Notes under the pieces: model-generated
Seen by the model: the letters and a program-made list of their open reading frames with translations, nothing else
Told to the model about the DNA's origin: nothing
Database searches by the model: none
From: Spirochaetaceae bacterium
GTDB taxonomy: Bacteria > Spirochaetota > Spirochaetia > B11-G9
Length of the DNA stretch: 9,496 nt
NCBI GenBank assembly: GCA_030600745.1
Contig: JAUVLL010000095.1
Span: 1-9,496, forward strand
Direction of reading: 5' to 3'
In this document: positions 1 to 5,653 of the stretch, one piece after another
Numbering within the stretch: the first letter of the stretch is position 1
Layout of the letters: each line of letters opens with the position of its first letter
Program-made: the position numbers and the translations under genes

Positions 1-44
1 CTGAGACGTGAAATTATCTGTCCATAACCTTTCTTATTATTCAT
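1..44 (-). CDS. Partial N-terminus of a divergent XRE-like regulator (runs off the left edge)
   Basis: Read on the minus strand, an ATG at 44-42 opens a frame that stays open to the edge and gives MNNKKGYGQIISRL. The GYGQIISRLR-like run resembles the first helix of XRE/Cro-CI family repressors, where a G-x-x-I-x-x-L-R pattern is usual. There is no Shine-Dalgarno sequence, but a TATAAT on the minus strand at 56-51 places the expected transcription start at or next to the ATG, so a leaderless message is likely, as known for some phage repressors. A divergent repressor beside a palindromic operator is a common layout for phages and integrative elements. Only 14 codons are visible, so the family call is an inference. 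Confidence 0.42.
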   Translation of the reverse strand, partial: MNNKKGYGQIISRL

Positions 45-50
45 TTTACT

Positions 51-79
51 ATTATAAGGGGTGAATTTTAGTTTTGTAA
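51..79 (-). promoter_or_regulatory. Minus-strand promoter for the divergent regulator
   Basis: On the minus strand TTACAA (79-74) and TATAAT (56-51) are separated by 17 bases. The -10 is a perfect consensus and the -35 matches 4 of 6. The predicted start of transcription coincides with the ATG of the divergent reading frame, implying a leaderless transcript. Confidence 0.4.
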
Positions 80-88
80 AAATATTTC

Positions 89-118
89 TTGACATAATAT
101 GGTATATTACCGTATTAT
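89..118 (+). promoter_or_regulatory. Promoter of operon A
   Basis: A perfect TTGACA (89-94) and TATTAT (113-118) are separated by 18 bases. This is the best sigma-70-type promoter in the window and points at the two small genes, parA and the primase gene. It leaves a long leader of roughly 250 bases before the first likely start codon at 373. Confidence 0.6.
94..118. promoter_or_regulatory. 25-bp operator-like palindrome covering the promoter spacer and -10
   Basis: The arms ATAATA-T-GGTA and TACC-G-TATTAT form a near-perfect dyad, with one mismatch pair in the arms and a mismatch around the centre. It fills the spacer and -10 of the plus-strand promoter, so a bound repressor would block transcription. 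Its core, GGTA-3 bases-TACC, recurs at 126-136. Confidence 0.55.
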
Positions 119-203
119 GGGAATCGGTACAATACCATAAAAAGGTATCATAATATTGGTAATAGGTATTGACGCACTTTTGAGAAATTACCGAAACCGG
201 TAA
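101..203. repeat. Cluster of GGTA/TACC half-sites (operators or iterons)
   Basis: GGTA or its complement TACC occurs at 101, 108, 126, 133, 144, 158, 165, 189 and 199. Three pairs form dyads: GGTA-TAT-TACC (101-111), GGTA-CAA-TACC (126-136) and TTACCG-aaac-CGGTAA (188-203). About one copy would be expected by chance in this length. The cluster lies between the divergent regulator and the ParA/primase operon, so it could bind the repressor, ParA or a partner, or act as part of an origin or centromere. Confidence 0.5.
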
Positions 204-207
204 AAAC

Positions 208-222
208 ACCTTCGTTGAAGGT
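208..222 (-). terminator. Small hairpin followed by a T run on the minus strand
   Basis: ACCTTC-gtt-GAAGGT is a perfect 6-bp stem with a 3-base loop. Read on the minus strand it is followed by GTTTTTACC. It is weak as a terminator alone but sits just after a stronger one at 236-265 in the same direction. Confidence 0.3.
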
Positions 223-235
223 AGAAAAAGAAAAA

Positions 236-265
236 CCCTGAATTCTGTTCGAGCAGAATCCAGGG
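236..265 (-). terminator. Strong stem-loop with terminator layout on the minus strand
   Basis: CCCTG-a-ATTCTG pairs with CAGAAT-c-CAGGG around a 6-base loop: 11 base pairs and one mismatch. Read on the minus strand it is followed directly by TTTTTCTTTTT (235-225), the classic intrinsic terminator pattern. On the plus strand there is no T tract, so there it would be a leader structure. Minus-strand transcription here would be antisense to the operon leader, or read-through toward the divergent regulator. Confidence 0.5.
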
Positions 266-277
266 GAAAAAGACACA

Positions 278-295
278 AAGAGGAGAAACCCTCTT
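278..295 (+). promoter_or_regulatory. Leader hairpin hiding a Shine-Dalgarno-like sequence
   Basis: AAGAGG (278-283) pairs perfectly with CCTCTT (290-295) around AGAAAC. The left arm and loop contain AGGAG, 11 bases before an ATG at 297 that opens a 43-codon frame ending at 428, across the start of the first real gene. A translational control element is possible, but the small frame has no other support. Confidence 0.25.
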
Positions 296-372
296 CATGA
301 CCCTGTATTTATACCCTATCATAAAACACCAACCACATGAAGATGGCATCTCTCTCTTTTATAGGGGAAGAT

Positions 373-678
373 ATGGAAACAGTTACAACATCAGATTTCT
401 ACGAAGCATCCTACTACATTCTAAATGAGTGCAGCATCGAGACAATCCAGTGCACAAAAGTAAACGGGAAAGTGTCCTGTCACTTTACATTCGAAGGTGA
501 GAACCTTGGTCCCCTGCAGGTAGCATACTTTCGTGGCAATGCAGAGGTAAACCTCCTGCAGTTCCGGAGAGCCTACGGCCAGATAAATTCCTATGCATAT
601 GAAGCTAAAAAGAAACAGCGTAAAGAAGAGCGTCTGCAGGAGCTTGAAAGCCAGGCTGCAGCTGGAGGTAACGTATGA
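373..678 (+). CDS. Small DUF5659-like protein, first gene of operon A
   Basis: This is a 101-residue protein of unknown molecular function. I chose the ATG at 373 because AGGGG (363-367) stands 5 bases before it. The alternative in-frame ATG at 337 would add 12 residues but has no ribosome binding site. The N-terminal 75 residues follow the pattern I associate with DUF5659: T-x-x-D near the start, A-x-Y-x-L, a central C-H-F-T-F-E strand, VAYFRG and a final F-x-x-A helix. The tail is lysine/glutamate-rich (AKKKQRKEERLQELE), probably a short coiled coil. Its stop overlaps the next start by ATGA. It may be a paralogue of the next gene. A role in controlling replication or partition is inferred only from position. 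Confidence 0.7.
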   Translation: METVTTSDFYEASYYILNECSIETIQCTKVNGKVSCHFTFEGENLGPLQVAYFRGNAEVNLLQFRRAYGQINSYAYEAKKKQRKEERLQELESQAAAGGNV

Positions 679-959
679 ACTGGTACAAAGAACATACCTT
701 AACAGTCAGTAACCTGAAAGTTGCCAACTACATGATAGATCATTCCTGTGAGATGATAGGAATAGAGGCAATTCCTGAGAAAATAATCCAAACAAAAATG
801 ATATTCCGAAGTGAAAATGTTAATGAAGCCTACAGTGAAGCACTTGGCCAGAAACTTCCCCCTCTAACAGCCAATGAAGAGGATAGAATTATTTCCATGA
901 TAGCACTCCTGCGATGTGTGAAAAGACAGGAACTTGCCGAAGCTGGGGGTGTGCTATGA
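675..959 (+). CDS. Second small protein, possible paralogue of the first
   Basis: This is a 94-residue protein of unknown function. GGAGG at 664-668 gives a good ribosome binding site 6 bases before the ATG, and both its ends overlap its neighbours by ATGA, so it is tightly coupled in translation. It begins LTVSNLKVANYMIDHSCEMI, which lines up by eye with TVTTSDFYEASYYILNECSI of the preceding protein. It then has an F-x-S-E-N-V-N-E-A-Y segment that aligns with F-E-G-E-N...A-Y, so I suspect an old duplication of a DUF5659-type fold. The similarity is low and needs a profile comparison. It could be a ParA accessory or a DNA-binding partner replacing ParB, but no DNA-binding motif is visible. 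Confidence 0.68.
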   Translation: MNWYKEHTLTVSNLKVANYMIDHSCEMIGIEAIPEKIIQTKMIFRSENVNEAYSEALGQKLPPLTANEEDRIISMIALLRCVKRQELAEAGGVL

Positions 960-1756
960 AAACAATCATCTTCACAAACCAGAAAGGCGGAGTTGGTAAA
1001 ACAACCCTGTGCCGGAACATAGGGTGGCAGCTTGCAGTTTTAGGATACAAAGTTCTTCTTATAGATGCAGATGGCCAGGGAAACTTAACAAAGAGTTTTA
1101 CTGATGAAGAGGTTTCGGGATTGTATGAGGCACTTACCGGCAGCGGGATCCACTTCCAGGAGATCATGGAAAACCTTTCTCTGTTTTCCGGAAGCAAAAA
1201 GCTTTCATTACTTGAAAAACAACTTGCATCCGAAATAGACGGATACTTAAGGCTTTCTGAACTAATAAAAACTCCGGACTTTGAAAGGTTTGATCTTATC
1301 TTCATTGATTCCCCCCCTTCCCTGGGGATGCTTACAGCTAATGGCCTTGCTGCTGCGGAACATCTCGTCATACCAATGAATGCAAGCCTTTTCTCGATGC
1401 AGGGAACCAATGATTTACTTGAGACCGTAGGTAAAGTTACAAAGACATTTAATCCGGATCTTTCTCTGCTTGGAGTGGTAATAAATACTTACGACATGAT
1501 CCCTGTTATTTCAAGGCAGATAAGAGAAGAGATAATAGAATCCTTTAAGGAAATAATGTTTAAAACGGTCATTCACAAAAGCATAAAGATCGAGGAAGCT
1601 GTAGCCCTGCAGTGTGGAGTGGCCGAACTAACAGGTTCCGGAACACAGAAGGTTCGTGACGAGATAAAAGCTCTTTCTGATGAACTCGTAAGCAGACTGG
1701 ATATGAACAAAATTCTTGAGATTTCCGGTGGAGCTTTAACCCATGCCCGCAGTTAG
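956..1756 (+). CDS. parA: ParA/Soj-type partition ATPase
   Basis: This is a 266-residue ATPase of the ParA/MinD superfamily, which uses ATP-dependent dimerisation on DNA to move or position replicons. The deviant Walker A is KGGVGKTT at residues 10-17, with signature Lys10 and Lys15. The A-prime/switch motif is LIDADGQGN with Asp37, and Walker B is LIFID with Asp118. I used the ATG at 956 (ATGA overlap with the gene before, GGGGG just upstream) rather than a longer in-frame start at 914, because the P-loop strand then begins at residue 3 as is normal in the family. There is no N-terminal helix-turn-helix, so it resembles the short Soj-like forms. No ParB follows. The small proteins just before it are the only candidate partners in the window. 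Its end overlaps the primase gene by 14 bases. Confidence 0.9.
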   Translation: MKTIIFTNQKGGVGKTTLCRNIGWQLAVLGYKVLLIDADGQGNLTKSFTDEEVSGLYEALTGSGIHFQEIMENLSLFSGSKKLSLLEKQLASEIDGYLRLSELIKTPDFERFDLIFIDSPPSLGMLTANGLAAAEHLVIPMNASLFSMQGTNDLLETVGKVTKTFNPDLSLLGVVINTYDMIPVISRQIREEIIESFKEIMFKTVIHKSIKIEEAVALQCGVAELTGSGTQKVRDEIKALSDELVSRLDMNKILEISGGALTHARS

Positions 1757-4535
1757 TCGGGACCGGCTGGCCGGACGAAAGACCCTGAAAGCAAAAGATT
1801 TCTTTAATGAGATGGAGAAGGACCAGGTTAAAGCCAGAATAGATATTGTAAGTCTCTTTGAATACTTTGGGACCCATCTTGATAAGAAAGGTAAAAGCTA
1901 TACAGGGCTATGTCCCTTCCACGATGATAAGAATCCCTCTTTGTCAGTAGACCAGGAAAAGGGTCTTTACAACTGCTTTGGGTGTGGAGAATCAGGGGAT
2001 GTTTTTGATCTGGTGCGTGTGGTGAAAGGTTTCTCTTTTACGGAAAGCCTTACCTTCTTAAAGGAATATTCCGGTAATGGGAATAATAAAACAGTTAGGG
2101 CAGTAGAGGAATACACTAACCGCAAGACAAAAGCACAGTCCTTGCCCGCAGGATCTGCCCTGGCTGTTACCGCTCTTTCGAAGAAGAAAGATTTACCATT
2201 GCCGGTCGTTACAAAAGAAGAAAAAACGGTAGAAACAGATGCGAAAACGAATCTATCCGGAATTACCCTGGATATCGTATCAGATCATTATCGAAAGACA
2301 CTATTAAAGCATCCTGCAGCTAATAGTTACCTTAAGGCCAGAGGATTTACTGACTTTAAGCTGTACGAACGCTTAGGATTAGGCTTTGCAGATGGAAGCC
2401 TTCTTGCCATGGTTTCGGAAAAGCAAAAGGAAGAATTAAAAGCTTCCGGTATTCTAAACAAAAAAGGATCCGAACACTTTGCCGGTTGTATTATTGTTCC
2501 TCTGTTTGATGAAGCTGGCCGTGTTGCAAGTTTCTATGGCAGGTCAATAAATAACAGCAAAAAGATAAAACATCTCTATTCACCAGGGAACCACAAAGGC
2601 CTTGTAAACAGGAAAGCTGCAGGAGTCTATCGGGAAGAAATAATTCTAACTGAAAGCGTTCTGGATGCCCTCTCTCTTATTCAGATAGGTATTGAGAATG
2701 TAATCCCCTGCTATGGAGTAAATGGTTTTACAGATGAACTCTTAAAACTTTTACTTGATGAAAGAGTGAAAACAGTAGTAATAGCCTTTGATGCTGATAT
2801 TGCAGGCCGGGAAGGATCCGGAAAGCTATCCAAAAAACTTATAGGCGAGGGTTTTGAAGTAAAGGTGATAGAGCCTCTTATCGGAAAAGACTGGAATGAA
2901 GGACTCATAAAAGGTTTAAAAAAAGAAGAGATTCTTCCCCTCCTTCACCAGACCAAAGCTCATCTGCAGGAAGAAGAAATCAAAGAAGACTTCTCTGCTA
3001 AAAAGGAAGGACAGAAATACCTTTTCACAATAGCCGGTGTTTCCTACCGGATCCTTGGAGTCAAGGAAATGTTTGTATCAACACTCCGGGTAAACATCAG
3101 AGCTGAAAAGCTCGATGAAACAGACTCATCAAAGTACCTGGACAATGTGGATCTGTACTCTGCCAGATCCCGAAGCCTCTTTTCATCCCAATTATCTCAC
3201 GTACTTAATTTAGAAATCGTACGTATAGAAAAGGATTTACTTCGTATAGTTGAGTACCTTGAGGAAGAACGGGATAAGAAGTTATTAACTACTGATGAGC
3301 AAAAAATTCCCGAACTAACAGAAGAAGAGAAAAAACTTGGAATGGATTTCTTAACTGATCCTGCGATCTTTAACCGGATTGTCTCTGACACTGAAGTTCT
3401 TGGATATGTTGGGGAAGCGATAAACAAACAGCTTATCTATTTGGCAGCGTCTTCAAGGAAGCTCACCGATCCTATTTCTGTAATTGTAGTAAGCCAGTCT
3501 GCAGCAGGTAAAAGCTATCTTATCGACACTGTTAAAAAACTTATTCCTCCGGAAGAAGTAGTCTCCATGACAAGCCTCTCTGACCAGGCACTTAATTATC
3601 TGGATGAGGATGCCTTATTACATAAATTTCTTGTAATGGGAGAGGCTGTACACTCAGAAGCAGTTGAACATCAGGTACGGGAAATGTTATCAGCTCATGA
3701 ATTATCCCGGCTTGTAACAATGAAAGATCCAAAGACAGGAGAACTCCGAAGCAGGATGGTTCGGAAGGAAGTAATAGTTTCTGCAGTAATGAGCACAACC
3801 AACAACAACATAAACCCTGAGAATGCATCGAGGAGTTTTGTAGTAAACACCGATGAGTCGGAGGAACAGACAAGAGCTATCCACGCATCCCAGAGGAAGA
3901 AATATTCTGTAGAACGATACGCTGAAAAAGAAGAACTCATTCCAGTGATAATAAAAACACATCATGCAGCACAGCGTCTTCTTAAAACAAGGGTGATCTT
4001 CAACCCTTTTGCTGAGTTTCTTGATTTCCCCGCTGCCCTGATGAGAAGTAGACGGGACCACCTCAGGTTTATAGATCTCATTGCCTGTGTATGCTTTCTT
4101 TGTCAGTTTCAGAAAGAAGATGCTACAACAAAAGAAGGACTTTCCTACATAAAATGCGACCTTGACGATTACAAAATAGCTTACGAGATAATGACCAGTA
4201 TTCTTCCTTCAACACTTACAAGCTTTCCAAAGAGTGCCCTGGAACTGTATGAAACTCTTCGGGGTGTAATAAAAAAGAAGGCAAAAGAAGAAGGTCTCTC
4301 ACCTGTTGAAGTATCTGTAACTCAAAGGGAACTCCGGGAAGCTACAGGAATGAGTCAGATGTTTGTTAAAAGAAATATGCGGACTTTAAGTGATTATGAA
4401 TATGTTTTTACTATCGGCAGCCCTGGGGCAAGAAGCCGGAAAAGCTACCGTTTAATAGCGGATGAAGCCATTCGTTTGATCGATTTATCGGTAATTCCAA
4501 CGCCTGCAGAGATAGGCGCAAGGGTAAAACTCTAA
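1743..4535 (+). CDS. CHC2 zinc finger/Toprim primase fused to a P-loop helicase-like ATPase and winged helix
   Basis: This is a 930-residue replication protein. Residues 50-110 form a DnaG-type CHC2 zinc finger with ligands Cys57, His60, Cys78 and Cys81. A DnaG-like catalytic region follows (about 180-390), including a Toprim fold with Glu304 and the acidic pair Asp350 and Asp352, needed for metal-dependent RNA primer synthesis. After a linker comes an ATPase domain with P-loop SQSAAGKS (584-591), Walker B-like FLVMGE (629-634) and STTNNN...NPENASR (684-697), with Arg697 a likely arginine finger. The usual first glycine of the P-loop is replaced by serine. Residues about 860-915 look like a winged helix-turn-helix. 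The start at 1743 has GGTGGAG 9 bases upstream. Primase-helicase fusions of this size replicate phages and integrative elements. I infer that it initiates replication of this element, perhaps at the repeats just downstream. Confidence 0.85.
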   Translation: MPAVSRDRLAGRKTLKAKDFFNEMEKDQVKARIDIVSLFEYFGTHLDKKGKSYTGLCPFHDDKNPSLSVDQEKGLYNCFGCGESGDVFDLVRVVKGFSFTESLTFLKEYSGNGNNKTVRAVEEYTNRKTKAQSLPAGSALAVTALSKKKDLPLPVVTKEEKTVETDAKTNLSGITLDIVSDHYRKTLLKHPAANSYLKARGFTDFKLYERLGLGFADGSLLAMVSEKQKEELKASGILNKKGSEHFAGCIIVPLFDEAGRVASFYGRSINNSKKIKHLYSPGNHKGLVNRKAAGVYREEIILTESVLDALSLIQIGIENVIPCYGVNGFTDELLKLLLDERVKTVVIAFDADIAGREGSGKLSKKLIGEGFEVKVIEPLIGKDWNEGLIKGLKKEEILPLLHQTKAHLQEEEIKEDFSAKKEGQKYLFTIAGVSYRILGVKEMFVSTLRVNIRAEKLDETDSSKYLDNVDLYSARSRSLFSSQLSHVLNLEIVRIEKDLLRIVEYLEEERDKKLLTTDEQKIPELTEEEKKLGMDFLTDPAIFNRIVSDTEVLGYVGEAINKQLIYLAASSRKLTDPISVIVVSQSAAGKSYLIDTVKKLIPPEEVVSMTSLSDQALNYLDEDALLHKFLVMGEAVHSEAVEHQVREMLSAHELSRLVTMKDPKTGELRSRMVRKEVIVSAVMSTTNNNINPENASRSFVVNTDESEEQTRAIHASQRKKYSVERYAEKEELIPVIIKTHHAAQRLLKTRVIFNPFAEFLDFPAALMRSRRDHLRFIDLIACVCFLCQFQKEDATTKEGLSYIKCDLDDYKIAYEIMTSILPSTLTSFPKSALELYETLRGVIKKKAKEEGLSPVEVSVTQRELREATGMSQMFVKRNMRTLSDYEYVFTIGSPGARSRKSYRLIADEAIRLIDLSVIPTPAEIGARVKL

Positions 4536-4539
4536 TATG

Positions 4540-4596
4540 TCTATTCTGGGTCACTTGGGTCAGGCTGGGTCACCACTGGGTCAGACCCAGAATAGA
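4540..4596. repeat. Perfect 13-bp inverted repeat bounding part of the iterons
   Basis: TCTATTCTGGGTC (4540-4552) is the exact reverse complement of GACCCAGAATAGA (4584-4596), with 31 bases between. No T run follows on either strand, so it does not look like an intrinsic terminator for the primase gene. The right arm also makes a 15-bp dyad, CTGGGTC-A-GACCCAG, at 4576-4590. Confidence 0.75.
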
Positions 4597-4639
4597 GGGT
4601 TTAAGTTGTTAGCTGGCAATGAATTAAAATTCTGGGTCA
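4546..4639. repeat. Iteron array: five direct CTGGGTCA-type repeats plus an inverted copy
   Basis: CTGGGTCA occurs at 4546-4553, 4565-4572, 4576-4583 and 4632-4639, and TTGGGTCA at 4555-4562. GACCCAG at 4584-4590 is an inverted copy. The first four starts are 9, 10 and 11 bases apart, close to one helical turn, so the copies would face the same side of the DNA. The array lies between the primase-helicase gene and the recombinase genes. It is a candidate replication origin, recombinase arm-site cluster or operator of operon B. Confidence 0.7.
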
Positions 4640-4696
4640 CGAATTCCTGAGAGAGACACCCAAAAGAAGACACATAGAGAAAAAAAAGGATGAAAT

Positions 4697-5653
4697 ATGG
4701 AAGAAGTAACCTTTAAAGAGCTGTTAAACAGATTCCTCCTGGAAGCTAAACTTTCAGGAAGGAGAGAACAGGGGCTTATCGGACTTCGAAGCAGAATACC
4801 CAAACTGTTTGCCTACATTCTGGAGATGAGTCTTACCTTTGATATTTTCGGAGTAAACCAGGCGTTGGACTATCAGGGCTGGCTGCTTAGTACAGGGAGG
4901 CTTGACGGAGGTAAGTATTCTTCAAGGACAATACATTCATACCTTGTGGCTGCCGGCAGTTTCTTTGATTTTCTTGTAAAGAAAGGAATTGTTTTTAGCA
5001 ACCCCTTTAAGGAAATTACCTATTTGAGGGCAGAGGCGAAACTACCCAGGGACATCCTGAAAGAAAAAGAGATAAACAAGCTTTTAGATTATTTCAGCCA
5101 TTATGATGAAGAGAAAACCCTTAAGCTCAAGATACGCAGGTACAGGATGCATGTCTTAGGCGAACTTCTCTATTCCACAGGCTTAAGGATTACAGAAGCA
5201 GCCTCTCTAAAAGTCTCTGATATTGATTTTTCCATGAGTCTTGTAAGGGTTAATGAAGGAAAGGGAGGAATAGCAAGGACAGTTATTCTGAACGATTACA
5301 CCATGAGTGTATTAAAGAAATATGTAAGTGAAATCAGGCCTTTAATACTAACTGCCTGGCATGATGGGGAACTCCTCTTTGGAACCGGATGGCAGCAGTT
5401 CGGTAAGTGGGCGAATGCTGCACTAAAGGAAGCAGTCGACAGATTGGCAATTCCAAATGTTACCTGTCACGGCTTTCGTCATGCCCTGGGCTTTCATCTG
5501 TTGCGTTCCGGCTGTTCGGTACGCTCTATTCAAGCCATTCTGGGTCACCGCTCTCTGCGGAATACCGAAATCTACACAAAGGTTGAAAAGAAGGATCTTA
5601 AACGGATACTGGACACCTATCATCCCCGTCAGTGGAGAGGCAAAACAGCATGA
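4697..5653 (+). CDS. Tyrosine recombinase 1 (XerC/D-like integrase)
   Basis: This is a 318-residue site-specific recombinase that cuts and rejoins DNA through a covalent 3'-phosphotyrosine. The N-terminal SAM-like core-binding domain covers about residues 5-110. The catalytic domain follows with the full active site: Arg164 (TGLRITEA), Lys189 (EGKGG), His258 and Arg261 (HGFRHALG), His284 (LGHRS) and Tyr293 (TEIYTKV). The length is typical of Xer-like integrases without an arm-binding domain. AAGGA at 4686-4690 sits 6 bases before the ATG. The stop overlaps the start of a second recombinase by ATGA, so the two probably form a heteromeric pair. The role is probably integration, excision or dimer resolution of the element carrying parA and the primase gene. 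It is not likely to be the host XerC, given its mobile context. Confidence 0.92.
   Translation: MEEVTFKELLNRFLLEAKLSGRREQGLIGLRSRIPKLFAYILEMSLTFDIFGVNQALDYQGWLLSTGRLDGGKYSSRTIHSYLVAAGSFFDFLVKKGIVFSNPFKEITYLRAEAKLPRDILKEKEINKLLDYFSHYDEEKTLKLKIRRYRMHVLGELLYSTGLRITEAASLKVSDIDFSMSLVRVNEGKGGIARTVILNDYTMSVLKKYVSEIRPLILTAWHDGELLFGTGWQQFGKWANAALKEAVDRLAIPNVTCHGFRHALGFHLLRSGCSVRSIQAILGHRSLRNTEIYTKVEKKDLKRILDTYHPRQWRGKTA

Noticed and set aside
169..197. TTGACG as a second promoter -35
   Set aside because: No acceptable -10 lies 16-19 bases downstream.
337..372. Longer start for the first small gene
   Set aside because: There is no ribosome binding site before 337, while AGGGG lies 5 bases before the ATG at 373.
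297..428. A 43-codon frame starting at the ATG after AGGAG in the leader
   Set aside because: The spacing of 11 bases is long, the product has no coding character, and it runs out of frame into the first real gene. At most it is a leader peptide.
889..1410. A 173-codon minus-strand frame opposite parA
   Set aside because: It is the shadow of a strongly supported ParA gene, and its product has no recognisable motif.
3592..4061. Overlapping minus-strand frames of 81-119 codons inside the primase-helicase gene
   Set aside because: They are shadows of the conserved ATPase domain, with no ribosome binding sites or domain features.
4540..4596. The 13-bp inverted repeat as an intrinsic terminator of operon A
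   Set aside because: The loop is 31 bases and no T run follows. The nested direct repeats point to protein binding instead.
4602..4630. TTGTTA and TAAAAT as a promoter for operon B
   Set aside because: The spacer is only 13 bases, and no better -35 is present. A promoter probably exists in this gap, but I cannot place it.
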